A stretch of DNA of 23,770 nt from an uncultured Pelagibacteraceae bacterium (lineage in GTDB: Bacteria; Pseudomonadota; Alphaproteobacteria; Pelagibacterales; Pelagibacteraceae), in assembly GCA_902632875.1 (NCBI GenBank), contig CACPEI010000009.1, forward strand, positions 1-23,770. Direction: 5' to 3'. Below the pieces are notes generated by a model. It searched no databases. It was not told where the DNA came from and saw only the letters and a list, made by a program, of their open reading frames with translations. A program made the position numbers and the translations under genes. Below, one piece after another: positions 1 through 7,370 of this stretch (its first letter is position 1; each line of letters starts with the position of its first letter).

Positions 1-343
1 TTATTACTATAATGGGATTTCCACCTGCAGGAGGGTGAGTTACATTTAATAAAATCATAAAACCAACACCAAAACCAACTGCTAAAGGAATAATAATATA
101 AATTGGAAATGGAACAAAATTTAAAAAAATTAACCCTATGGCTGTTGTTATGAGGTGACCAAAGAAAACGTTTTTTGGTTGAGCGAAAGGACTCTCAGGA
201 TATCCATAAAGAAGAACCATTGACGAGCCAAAAGAAGCTAACAAAAATACACCATACACAGTTTTATAAGTTAACAAAGTTAATATACTGATAGTAATAA
301 AAGAAAATAAACCAGCTAAAAAAGACTTCTTAAAATTTGTCAT
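1..343 (-). CDS. HPP family integral membrane protein (3' part cut by window edge)
   Basis: The minus strand is open from an ATG at 341-343 to the left edge, giving 114 residues without a stop. The protein is hydrophobic, with about four membrane segments (roughly residues 8-24, 29-46, 62-76 and 79-100). Near the edge it contains NVTHPPAGGNP (residues 100-110), the His-Pro-Pro signature that names the HPP family. Members are small multi-helix membrane proteins of mostly unsettled function; some cyanobacterial and plant ones are reported in nitrite transport. The ATG touches the stop codon of the upstream SufU-like gene with no gap, so the two are probably co-transcribed. The family call is good, the function unknown. 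The C-terminal part lies outside the window. Confidence 0.75.
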   Translation of the reverse strand, partial: MTNFKKSFLAGLFSFITISILTLLTYKTVYGVFLLASFGSSMVLLYGYPESPFAQPKNVFFGHLITTAIGLIFLNFVPFPIYIIIPLAVGFGVGFMILLNVTHPPAGGNPIIVI

Positions 344-748
344 TTAAATTTTACTCACAAGTATCTTCTTTAAAGCTTTAAATGGAAGCAATATACAGTC
401 TTTTCTCGAAAGGTTTTTTTGTTTGAATAGTTTTTTGAAAGACGAGCACTTACTTTTATAATTTTCATTATTTCCTTTAAGATATAATTCAACCTCATCA
501 CAAAGTTTATGAATTTTCACTTTTTTTTGATTAATTGACATCTTAGAAAGTAAACTTGCAGATGCTTGACAATAAATACAAGCGTTTCCTTGATAACCAA
601 AATCAACAATTTTATCTTTTTTTATTATTAATTTAATCTGTATTTCATCTCCGCACATTGAATTTTTTAGCTTTGAAAAGTGGGTATGATTTGAAATATT
701 TTTATTATTTTTAGTGAAAGATGCAATTTTTAGTATTTCTAAGTCCAT
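344..748 (-). CDS. SufU/IscU/NifU-N-like iron-sulfur cluster scaffold protein
   Basis: This 134-residue protein has the layout of U-type Fe-S scaffolds. It shows NSMCGDEI with Cys32 and Asp34, then GYQGNACIYCQASASLL with Cys57 in the usual second-cysteine position, then RKDCILLPF with Cys118, which matches the RxxCxLLPW region of SufU/IscU. Such proteins assemble [2Fe-2S] or [4Fe-4S] clusters, or in Gram-positives relay zinc and sulfur for SufS. Extra cysteines at 60, 83 and 101 are not part of the family core. No sufBCDS or iscS gene is adjacent. It is the first gene of a two-gene unit with the HPP protein. The family is clear from the spacing of the three cysteines; whether it works in bulk Fe-S assembly or a special role cannot be told. 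Confidence 0.75.
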   Translation of the reverse strand: MDLEILKIASFTKNNKNISNHTHFSKLKNSMCGDEIQIKLIIKKDKIVDFGYQGNACIYCQASASLLSKMSINQKKVKIHKLCDEVELYLKGNNENYKSKCSSFKKLFKQKNLSRKDCILLPFKALKKILVSKI

Positions 749-832
749 TAAAATCTTTAATTAATCTTATTAATTTACAACCTATCATACAACTGAAGAG
801 AGTAAAATATATTCTATTTTATCTGATCAAAA

Positions 833-845
833 ATATGGATCATAT
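833..845. promoter_or_regulatory. Inverted repeat ATATG-GAT-CATAT in a divergent promoter gap
   Basis: The 172-base gap 749-920 separates two divergent genes, the SufU-like scaffold and the EamA transporter, so it must hold promoters for both. Near its middle lies a 13-base interrupted palindrome with 5-base arms, and an overlapping TGATC/GATCA pair sits at 824-842. Its position suits an operator. The arms are short and AT-rich, so chance is a real possibility. I see no clear -35/-10 pair; TACAAT at 903-908 is the best -10 for the plus strand, and there is no Shine-Dalgarno sequence before 921. Confidence 0.2.
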
Positions 846-920
846 CTCAAGTTTTTTTTCAAATTTAATTAAATAATTTATTTTGTTGTAGTTCAATCTA
901 ATTACAATTAAATATTCATT

Positions 921-1826
921 ATGGTCGAGCTTAAAAACGAAAAAATTGCTATTCCAATAGTTCTTTTTGCTGGCTTACTTTGGTCTTTTGGTCCATTAGT
1001 TGTTAGATACATGAATGATCCTCACATGGTGCCATGGCAGTATATATTTGGAAGAGGTTTAACAATTTTTATTCTTTTAAATTTATATCTATATTTTGAA
1101 GAGGGAATGAATTTTTACAAAAATTATAAAAAAATTGGAAAATCTGGATTAATTGGTGGTTTGGGTCTTGGTATTGCAATGATTTCCTTCATTTATTCTA
1201 TAACGAATACAAGTGCAGCTATTACTCTTTTATGTTTAGCGGCCATGCCTTTTTTTACAGCCTTATTAGCCTTCTTGTTTTTAAAAGAAAAAATTTCATT
1301 GAGTGTTTGGATTTCAATATTCATTGCAACAATTGGAATTATTATTATGGCGTTTGGCAATACAGAAAAAAATTCTTTGATAGGTTTTATTTTTGGGATA
1401 ACCTCGTCAGTAGGTTTTTCAGTATTTTCAGTCACACTAAGGTGGAGAAAAGAAACACCTAAATTCACTACTGTAGCAGTTGCAGGCTTATTTTGTTTTG
1501 TATTTGCAGCTCTTATGATTTTAATTAAAAATCAACCTTTTTTTTCTACAAGTTATAATAGCACCATGTTTTCTTTACACGGTACTTTAGTATGTCTTGG
1601 ATTAATTCTTTATTCGATTGGATCTAAAGCGATTCCTGCAGCAGAATTAACATTATTATCTTTGACGGAGGTTATTGGTGGAATTTTTTGGGTCTGGTTG
1701 CCTTTATTTGGAATCAATGAAATTCCATCCTCTAACACAATAATTGGTGGATTTTTCCTTTTTGTGTCACTTTTTTATTACAGTCTTATTATGAGATGGA
1801 ATAAAAGACATATTGCTTTAAATTAG
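921..1826 (+). CDS. EamA/DMT superfamily transporter
   Basis: The 301-residue protein has about ten hydrophobic segments arranged as two similar five-helix halves, the layout of the drug/metabolite transporter superfamily. N-terminal ALLWSFGP-like and FGRGLT motifs (residues 18-48) and the second-half segment AAELTLLSLTEVIGGIFWVW (residues 240-259) are typical EamA features. Members export or import metabolites such as amino acids, and the substrate cannot be read from sequence. It lies 95 bases upstream of the amidinotransferase on the same strand, so a link to guanidino or amino compounds is possible but unproven. There is no obvious Shine-Dalgarno sequence, so translation may be leaderless or SD-independent. 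Confidence 0.85.
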   Translation: MVELKNEKIAIPIVLFAGLLWSFGPLVVRYMNDPHMVPWQYIFGRGLTIFILLNLYLYFEEGMNFYKNYKKIGKSGLIGGLGLGIAMISFIYSITNTSAAITLLCLAAMPFFTALLAFLFLKEKISLSVWISIFIATIGIIIMAFGNTEKNSLIGFIFGITSSVGFSVFSVTLRWRKETPKFTTVAVAGLFCFVFAALMILIKNQPFFSTSYNSTMFSLHGTLVCLGLILYSIGSKAIPAAELTLLSLTEVIGGIFWVWLPLFGINEIPSSNTIIGGFFLFVSLFYYSLIMRWNKRHIALN

Positions 1827-1828
1827 AA

Positions 1829-1842
1829 CTATAAATTTATAG
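1829..1842. repeat. 14-bp perfect palindrome after the EamA stop codon
   Basis: CTATAAATTTATAG begins two bases after the EamA stop codon and is self-complementary over all 14 bases. As RNA it could form a 5-bp stem with a 4-base loop, and a run of seven T follows at 1853-1859. It could be a weak transcript-end hairpin or an operator for the amidinotransferase gene downstream. The stem is almost all A/U, so a strong terminator is unlikely. Confidence 0.3.
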
Positions 1843-1862
1843 AAAGATCTGATTTTTTTGAT

Positions 1863-1891
1863 TCAAAAATGAAAATAAGATAAATTATAAT
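1863..1891 (+). promoter_or_regulatory. Predicted sigma70-type promoter for the amidinotransferase
   Basis: A perfect TATAAT at 1886-1891 has TTCAAA at 1863-1868, which matches four of six -35 consensus bases, with 17 bases between them. Transcription would start near 1898 and leave a leader of about 24 bases before the ATG at 1922. In AT-rich DNA TATAAT arises easily, so this is a moderate prediction. Confidence 0.35.
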
Positions 1892-1921
1892 TTTTCTAAA
1901 AGAATATGATTAAGAATTTAT

Positions 1922-3037
1922 ATGAATCATAATAAAATTATTGTTAATAGTTGGAATGAGTGGGATCCATTAAAGCATGTAATCGTCGGTAGGGCTGATG
2001 GTGCCTGTATTCCAGCGCCAGAACCTGCATTAGATGCCAAGGTTCCAGAAGACTCAGATATGCGAGGTAAATTTGGTCCAAGAACCAAAGATACTGTAGA
2101 CAAAGCAAATCAATTATTAGATGATTTTTCGGATATTTTAAAAAAAAGAGGAATTAGAGTAGACCGACCATTACCAATCAATTTTAATCAAAAAATATCT
2201 ACTCCTGATTGGGAAGCGGAAACCATGTTTGGATGCATGCCACCAAGAGATGTTTTGTTGACAGTAGGAAATGAAATTTTAGAGGCAACAATGAGTTATA
2301 GGTGTAGATGGTTTGAATATCTTTGTTATAGGCCTTTATTAAAAGAATATTATAATTCAGATTCTAACATGAGACATGAGTCTGCTCCAAAACCCAGATT
2401 AACGGATGCAGATTATAGAAAGGATTATTTGTCTGATAAAATAGGAATTCAAAAAAGACTTCAGTGGACTGAAGATAAATTTTTTGTAACTACAGAGGAA
2501 GAGCCATTGTTTGATGCTGCTGATGTATTAAGATTTGGCAAAGACTTAATTGTGCAACATGGTTTTACAACAAATTTAAAAGGAATTGATTGGTTAAAAA
2601 GACATTATAAAGATCACAGGGTTCATGCAGTAAATTTTCCTGGAGATCCTTATCCTATACATATTGATGCAACATTTACACCAATTAAAGAAGGTTTGAT
2701 TATAAATAATCCGCAAAGAAGACTTCCAAAGGAGCAGAGAAAATTATTTGAAAATAACGGTTGGGAAATAATTGATGCAGCACAACCTGCTCATAATGAA
2801 CCACCTCCACTTTGTTATTCTTCAGTTTGGCTTTCGATGAATATCTTAGTTTTGAATCCAAAGACAGTATGTGTTGAAAAAAGTGAAAAGTATCAAGCAG
2901 ATCAACTTGACAAATTAGGGATGGAAGTAATCCCAGTTGAGTTGAGGGATGCATATGCATTTGGTGGGGGACTTCATTGTTGCACAGCAGATGTTTATAG
3001 AGAAGGTAAAGTTAAAGACTATTTCCCTAAGCAGTAA
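1922..3037 (+). CDS. L-arginine:amine amidinotransferase (glycine amidinotransferase family)
   Basis: The 371-residue protein resembles human AGAT (GATM) along its length. Family landmarks are FGPRTKDT (51-58), VDRPLP (80-85), MPPRDVLLTVGNEILEA (106-122), APKP (155-158), FDAADVLRFGKD (197-208), IHIDATF (246-252) and GGGLHCCTADV (348-358). The catalytic residues are present: Asp198 and His247 sit 49 apart, as do human Asp254 and His303, and the nucleophile is Cys353 in the HCxT motif (human Cys407). The enzyme moves the amidino group of arginine to an amine, which is glycine in AGAT (making guanidinoacetate) and other amines in StrB1 and CyrA relatives. The residues matching human Asn300 and Met302 are Tyr244 and Ile246, so glycine as acceptor is uncertain. 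It may be transcribed with or separately from the EamA gene upstream. Family confidence is high, substrate confidence low. Confidence 0.9.
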   Translation: MNHNKIIVNSWNEWDPLKHVIVGRADGACIPAPEPALDAKVPEDSDMRGKFGPRTKDTVDKANQLLDDFSDILKKRGIRVDRPLPINFNQKISTPDWEAETMFGCMPPRDVLLTVGNEILEATMSYRCRWFEYLCYRPLLKEYYNSDSNMRHESAPKPRLTDADYRKDYLSDKIGIQKRLQWTEDKFFVTTEEEPLFDAADVLRFGKDLIVQHGFTTNLKGIDWLKRHYKDHRVHAVNFPGDPYPIHIDATFTPIKEGLIINNPQRRLPKEQRKLFENNGWEIIDAAQPAHNEPPPLCYSSVWLSMNILVLNPKTVCVEKSEKYQADQLDKLGMEVIPVELRDAYAFGGGLHCCTADVYREGKVKDYFPKQ

Positions 3038-3039
3038 TT

Positions 3040-3267
3040 CTAACTTGGATTTTCTTTTAAAAAATCTATATATTCTATGACTTCATTGTATTTCTCATCT
3101 GGAATATCTTTATAACTTTGACTAAATTTATTTTTTATACAAATTGCAACATGTGCATAAGGATTTCTTCCTTTAGGATGATTTGGATGTTCTGGTAATT
3201 GTCCTTTTAGGAAATCACCAGCTTCTTGAATTATTTTCCATAATTTGATTGCATTTTCCTTATTCAT
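3040..3267 (-). CDS. Small uncharacterised protein (75 aa)
   Basis: A 75-residue soluble protein without signal peptide or membrane segment. The C-terminal half carries HPKGRNPYAHVAICIKNKF (residues 30-48) followed by SYKDIPDEKYNEVIEYIDFL (51-70). The SYKDIP...EYI pattern faintly recalls the ORF6C domain of phage antirepressors, but I cannot confirm this and assign no function. It ends two bases from the end of the amidinotransferase gene, tail to tail, with no room for a terminator. The reading frame looks real because the composition is balanced rather than low-complexity, and the ordered GRNPYAHV/SYKDIP segments look conserved. Confidence 0.55.
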   Translation of the reverse strand: MNKENAIKLWKIIQEAGDFLKGQLPEHPNHPKGRNPYAHVAICIKNKFSQSYKDIPDEKYNEVIEYIDFLKENPS

Positions 3268-3278
3268 AAAAAGACTAT

Positions 3279-3298
3279 AATTATTTTGAGCAATAATT
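3279..3298. repeat. AT-only inverted repeat (7-bp arms, 6-base loop)
   Basis: AATTATT and AATAATT flank TTGAGC in the gap between the coiled-coil gene (ending at 3327 on the minus strand) and the start of the 75-aa gene at 3267. It could be a weak hairpin at the end of the first transcript or a site controlling the second. The arms contain no G or C, so a functional reading is weak. Confidence 0.2.
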
Positions 3299-3326
3299 GT
3301 CTAATTAATTAAAATTTATAGAATAA

Positions 3327-4058
3327 TTAATTCTCTTTTGATTTATCTATATTAAAATTCTCTAAATTAACTGATGAGCTTGATGGATTTTTTTCAATTT
3401 CCTCGAACCTTGCTCTTTTTTCCATTTCCTTTTGAATAAGCCTTTGTTCTCGTCTAATTTCTTGTTGTTCTTTTAGTTTTTGCTCCCTATCAAATTTTTC
3501 TTCCCATTCTTTAATTTTTACATACTCAAGCTCTTTTTGTTTTTCTTCCTCTTCTTTGAGTAATTTTAACTCTTTATTCTTACGTCTTTGTTCCCTCAAT
3601 TCTTTATTTTTTTGCTCTTCCTCTCTTACTTTTAAATCAATATCTTTTCTATTTTGTTCTTCTTCTCTAATTTTAATCTGTTTTTCTTTCTCTCTTAATT
3701 CTTTAGCTGCTAAAACCAATTCTTCATCTTTTTTAATTAATCTTTCAGTTTCGATTTTTTGTTTTTCTTCTCTTAATTTTATTTCTTTTTCTCTAATCCG
3801 AAGTTCGTCCTCATTTAATTTAATTTTGTTACTTTCTTTATTTAATCTATCCTCCCAGAGTTTTAATTCTTTCTTTTCTTTCTGAAGAGAGTTTCTTTCT
3901 TCAAGTTTTTGTAATTTAATTGTTTTGATCTTATTTAATTCCTTATTTTTTTTGTAATTTGATAATGCGCTACTTATTGAACTAGTTGTGAATGTAGCGA
4001 TCTTTGCTAACCCAGTAACTTTTCTTTTTTTTTTAATTTTTTTTTTCTTAAGTGGCAT
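3327..4058 (-). CDS. Lysine/glutamate-rich coiled-coil protein of unknown function
   Basis: The 243-residue protein starts with a polybasic patch, MPLKKKKIKKKRK, then a short less charged stretch rich in Ser/Thr/Ala (about residues 15-35). From about 35 to 225 it is almost all K, E, R, Q and L, with hydrophobic residues at heptad spacing. Near-repeats such as IKLREEK, IKIREEE and LKVREEE are visible around residues 80-145. This predicts one very long charged helix or coiled coil. The tail (225-243) is Ser/Asn-rich and probably disordered. There is no signal peptide, membrane segment or catalytic motif. The basic N-terminus could bind nucleic acid or a membrane surface, but that is a guess. 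It stands apart from its neighbours (a 106-base gap upstream, 59 bases downstream). Confidence 0.65.
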   Translation of the reverse strand: MPLKKKKIKKKRKVTGLAKIATFTTSSISSALSNYKKNKELNKIKTIKLQKLEERNSLQKEKKELKLWEDRLNKESNKIKLNEDELRIREKEIKLREEKQKIETERLIKKDEELVLAAKELREKEKQIKIREEEQNRKDIDLKVREEEQKNKELREQRRKNKELKLLKEEEEKQKELEYVKIKEWEEKFDREQKLKEQQEIRREQRLIQKEMEKRARFEEIEKNPSSSSVNLENFNIDKSKEN

Positions 4059-4164
4059 TTTTAACTTTTTTTATTTCACTAAAGAAATGACAATTATTCA
4101 ATAAAAATCTTAATGAAATTGAGTAATATTGTTTAAATTGGGTTACAACCTGAAAGCGATTATC

Positions 4165-5520
4165 TTAATAAGCTTGTTCGTCTATTTTATCATCATCAAC
4201 TTCTTTTTTGTATTTTACACCTTTTCTTTCAAGTATTTCTTTAACTTTTTCTGAGTATGGTTCCTCTATGTGTTCAGTAGTCGGGTTCAGTTCTATCCCA
4301 GCTGGAGTAATCGTTTGAGGCATAGCGACAAATTGAGAGTCTGGATTGTCAACTGATTTTCTAACTTTCATTCTGTATATTCCAAACAGACCAATCAAGG
4401 TATGAAAAATAAAAAGAAATACAAAAAAACCATTTGGCCCAGTAAGATCCATAAAAATAGAACACAAAAACGGACCACTCATTGCACCTAATCCAAACGC
4501 AAACTGAAGCCCAGCACCAGCAGCAACAAATTTATCTTTTGAAATAAAGTCATTTGTGTGAGCTAGTATTAATGAAAACATCGGTAAACTACAAAATGAA
4601 AAAAGAATAAAGAATATGTAAAACCAAGTTTTACTTGTTGCAAGACCACCTGGTAAATACATCTGCCTTGAAACAAATATTGCTACAATTGCAAATATCG
4701 CTGCTCCAAAAGTTGAAAAAACAATTACTTTTCTTCGATCATAAATATCTGAAACTTTGCCAACGGGAAATTGAGCTACTGCGCCCGACACAGCTAAAAG
4801 AAAAGTTACAATTGAAATCTCTAATATTGTAAAGTTCATTGAGGTTGCATAAACGGCCAAAAGTGTGAATAGAGCAGATTGAATTGTGCCATAAAAAAGA
4901 GAGCTGATAATACCAAATGGAGAAGCCTCATATAATTCTTTCAAGCTCATTGCTTGTATTTTTTTAAAATTTGGAGGTTTCTTTTTTGTTAGCAATATTG
5001 GAATTAGAGCAGCTGAAGTAATTACAGAAACTAATATAAAAGGTTGAAAATTTTTAGGACTACTAAAATTCAATAAAAACATTCCTATACCCATGGTTCC
5101 GTAAAGTATGACCATATAAATAGAGAGAACACTTCCTCTATTTTTATTACTTGACCTATCATTTAACCAACTCTCAGCAACTGTGTAGATACAAACCATG
5201 CTTATACCTGTAAGTATTCTCAACAAAAACCATACAAAAGGATGAATTATAACCGAGTGAATTAAAACAACCAATGAAGCTAAAGATGCAAAAGCTGCAA
5301 AAACTCTGATATGACCAACTCTTGAAATTATATTTGGAATAGATGCTGCACCAATAAAGTATCCTACAAAATAACCAGACATCATGAACCCAGTTGAAGT
5401 AAGACTAAATTCTTCTTGAACAGCCCTTACACCAAGGAGTGATCCCTGAAAACCATAGGCCATCATTATAAAGCCCATTCCTAAGAATAATGCCCAAGAA
5501 TTTTTTAAAACTTTATTCAT
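4165..5520 (-). CDS. Major facilitator superfamily (MFS) transporter
   Basis: The 451-residue protein has about twelve membrane segments from residue 10 to roughly 395, then a hydrophilic cytoplasmic tail of about 55 residues ending in an acidic KKEVDDDKIDEQAY stretch. The central loop after the seventh/eighth helix has GKVSDIYDRRKVI, the MFS motif A-like sequence, and the first half has AESWLNDR, common in the YcaD-like branch. Substrate unknown; such proteins often act as exporters of small molecules. It follows the second EamA gene after a 57-base gap that contains a 14-bp palindrome, so it may have its own promoter. The call to superfamily is safe and the branch is tentative. Confidence 0.85.
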   Translation of the reverse strand: MNKVLKNSWALFLGMGFIMMAYGFQGSLLGVRAVQEEFSLTSTGFMMSGYFVGYFIGAASIPNIISRVGHIRVFAAFASLASLVVLIHSVIIHPFVWFLLRILTGISMVCIYTVAESWLNDRSSNKNRGSVLSIYMVILYGTMGIGMFLLNFSSPKNFQPFILVSVITSAALIPILLTKKKPPNFKKIQAMSLKELYEASPFGIISSLFYGTIQSALFTLLAVYATSMNFTILEISIVTFLLAVSGAVAQFPVGKVSDIYDRRKVIVFSTFGAAIFAIVAIFVSRQMYLPGGLATSKTWFYIFFILFSFCSLPMFSLILAHTNDFISKDKFVAAGAGLQFAFGLGAMSGPFLCSIFMDLTGPNGFFVFLFIFHTLIGLFGIYRMKVRKSVDNPDSQFVAMPQTITPAGIELNPTTEHIEEPYSEKVKEILERKGVKYKKEVDDDKIDEQAY

Positions 5521-5559
5521 AAATTTGTGCTAATTATTCGCGATGTATTATTAAATCAA

Positions 5560-5573
5560 GTCTTAATTAAGAC
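5560..5573. repeat. 14-bp perfect palindrome between EamA and MFS transporter genes
   Basis: GTCTTAATTAAGAC is perfectly self-complementary and starts four bases after the stop of the minus-strand EamA gene. In RNA it would give a 5-bp stem (GUCUU/AAGAC) with an AAUU loop, followed on the minus strand by TTGATTT. It could end the upstream transcript weakly, or be an operator for the MFS gene. A possible MFS promoter (minus strand TTGATT, 15 bases, AATAAT) starts right next to it. Confidence 0.35.
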
Positions 5574-5577
5574 AAAC

Positions 5578-6438
5578 TTACGAATTTTTAAGTTTTAAAT
5601 ATGAGTGAATTGCAATGGTGAAAACGATAATCAAGCCACCCTGCAGGGTTTCCAAACTTGGTTGTTCCTTTATTATTAACCAAACCCAAATTGGACCAAT
5701 TATAGTTTCTAATAAGAAAAAAAGATTAACCTCAGCAGCAGGAATAAATCTTGGGGCTATAGTTACTAATACAAAAGGTATTGCTACACACAAAATACAC
5801 ATCAATGGAACAATGAGCTGGTCTGTTCCAACCAAAGCAAAACTTTCAATAAAAAGTAATGCAAAAGTGGCTACAAATAATTTACCTACAACAGCAGCAG
5901 GAACAAGATTTTTATTTTTTGCAGATCTAATTATTACTGCTCCCACAGCTAACCCGATTGCAGTAATAAATCCTAAAATATCTCCGTAAAAATTTCCTAA
6001 CTTAAGAGAGTCGTAAAAAATATATATTATTGCTAAGAAAGTAATTATTATTGAGATCCATGTTTTTTTGTCGGGTGGTTCTTTAAGAAATATCGCACCA
6101 AGTATCGCTGATAACATTGGAGCAGTTGCTATCATCACGAGTGTGTTTGCAACATTTGTATTTTGAATAGAAACTACGAAAGTAATATTGGTTACACTAA
6201 ATGTTATTACATAGAAAATTCCATGATAACCACTGGATAAAAGTATCTTAAAAAAATTTAATTTGTAAATAATTAACATACCCAATAAAACTGTAAAAAA
6301 GGGTATAATTCCTCGGTAAAAAACTAAACCCCAAGTATCTACATTTGAAAGTCTAATGAACAAAGAGTCTGGTGTAATAAACATTACAGCTACAAAAGCT
6401 AACAATGATCCTTTTTGTTGATCTGATAAGTTTTTCAT
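5578..6438 (-). CDS. EamA/DMT superfamily transporter downstream of gshB
   Basis: The 286-residue protein has about ten hydrophobic helices in two five-helix halves. Typical EamA features are FIRLSNVDTWGLVFYRG near the N-terminus (residues 27-43), the ANTLVMIATAPMLSAILGAI helix after helix three, and PAAEVNLFFLLETIIGPIWV in the second half. Its ATG overlaps the gshB stop codon in an ATGA, so it is translationally coupled to glutathione synthetase. E. coli EamA itself (YdeD) exports cysteine and O-acetylserine, and this coupling suggests a thiol-related substrate here too, which is inference. It is a distant paralogue of the protein at 921-1826. Confidence 0.85.
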   Translation of the reverse strand: MKNLSDQQKGSLLAFVAVMFITPDSLFIRLSNVDTWGLVFYRGIIPFFTVLLGMLIIYKLNFFKILLSSGYHGIFYVITFSVTNITFVVSIQNTNVANTLVMIATAPMLSAILGAIFLKEPPDKKTWISIIITFLAIIYIFYDSLKLGNFYGDILGFITAIGLAVGAVIIRSAKNKNLVPAAVVGKLFVATFALLFIESFALVGTDQLIVPLMCILCVAIPFVLVTIAPRFIPAAEVNLFFLLETIIGPIWVWLIIKEQPSLETLQGGLIIVFTIAIHSYLKLKNS

Positions 6439-7370
6439 GCCTTCAATTCTTTCCAGAAAGCTAAAGCCAGATTTATTTTCGAGATATCATAATAAGTTTT
6501 TAAACCGGTCGGCGATGTCACATTAATATCACCATTTAGCTGCCCATCTATAAAATCAATCCCTGCAAAGAAAATTTTCTCTTTTTTCAAATTCTTACTA
6601 ATTAATTTCGATATTTTTAATTCTTTTTTTGTTAATTTAGTGTTTGTTGGTCTAGCACCTTTACTTAGATTACTTAAAAATGAACCTTTTCTTGGAATTC
6701 TCGAAATTGCACCAAAGACCTTACCGTTAATCAAAAAAACCCTTTTATCACCAAGGTTTATTTTTGGTAAATATTTTTGACACATAATATAGTCATGCTT
6801 TTTAATAAATTTTTTAAAGAATCCATGATCAAATTTAGTTAATAAGTGTATGCTATTTCCACTGTAGCTGTTGATAGGTTTTACAATTATTTTTTTATTT
6901 TTTTTTAAAAATTTTTTTATTTCTTCAATATTTTGTGAGAAAATTGTATGAGGCATAAATTTTTGATATTTCGTTGAATAAAGTTTTTCAGATATATTTC
7001 TAATTGCGGTTGGATCATTGATAATTTTTACTTTCCCTTTAATTTTATCTAATATCAAAGTCGAACTAATATATTCTAGATCAAATGGTGGATCTTGACG
7101 AATAAGCAGAAATTTACACTTATTGAGTTCTAATTTTTGTTTTTTTAATATTTCAAAAAATTTCTTTTTTTTGTAATAAAACTTAATGAAAAAACCTTTT
7201 GCAACTACCTTAGAATTGATAATGGACAAATTTTTAGGATTATAATAAAAGATTCTATAATTTTTTTTTTGTATCTCGTGAGCTAAAAAAATAGTTGTGT
7301 CTGTTAAAGAGTTCAGTTTAGATGGGTGATCCCCTTGAATAGCAACAATTTTATTTATCATATAATTCAT
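6435..7370 (-). CDS. gshB: Glutathione synthetase
   Basis: This 311-residue ATP-grasp enzyme joins gamma-glutamylcysteine and glycine with ATP to make glutathione in the cytoplasm. Family motifs are RQDPPFDLEY (91-100), IINDP (117-121), KPINSYSGNSI (164-174, the flexible ATP-binding loop), GDKRVFLINGKVFGAISRIP (207-226) and INVTSPTGL (282-290). Length matches E. coli GshB (316). The usual N-terminal MDPI motif is replaced by QGDHPSKL, and the ATP loop is less glycine-rich than in relatives, so it is a divergent member. The gene overlaps the end of gshA by 20 bases and shares an ATGA with the next transporter. Met4 (ATG at 7359-7361) is an equally possible start; a GAAGA five bases upstream favours Met1. 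Confidence 0.88.
   Translation of the reverse strand: MNYMINKIVAIQGDHPSKLNSLTDTTIFLAHEIQKKNYRIFYYNPKNLSIINSKVVAKGFFIKFYYKKKKFFEILKKQKLELNKCKFLLIRQDPPFDLEYISSTLILDKIKGKVKIINDPTAIRNISEKLYSTKYQKFMPHTIFSQNIEEIKKFLKKNKKIIVKPINSYSGNSIHLLTKFDHGFFKKFIKKHDYIMCQKYLPKINLGDKRVFLINGKVFGAISRIPRKGSFLSNLSKGARPTNTKLTKKELKISKLISKNLKKEKIFFAGIDFIDGQLNGDINVTSPTGLKTYYDISKINLALAFWKELKA

Noticed and set aside
1827..1921. Possible riboswitch (glycine or guanidine type) before the amidinotransferase
   Set aside because: The gap is only 95 bases, the predicted leader about 24 bases, and I see no GC-containing helices or conserved aptamer motifs.
1906..1932. Eight-codon upstream frame (MIKNLYES) overlapping the amidinotransferase start
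   Set aside because: It has no ribosome site and such short frames are expected by chance in AT-rich DNA.
3556..3885. Plus-strand open frame rich in Ser, Phe and Leu
   Set aside because: It is the antisense of the lysine/glutamate-rich coiled-coil gene; AAA/GAA codons read backwards give Phe/Ser/Leu codons with few stops.
5615..5989. Plus-strand 124-codon frame opposite the second EamA gene
   Set aside because: No family motif, no ribosome site, fully inside a well-supported membrane protein gene on the other strand.
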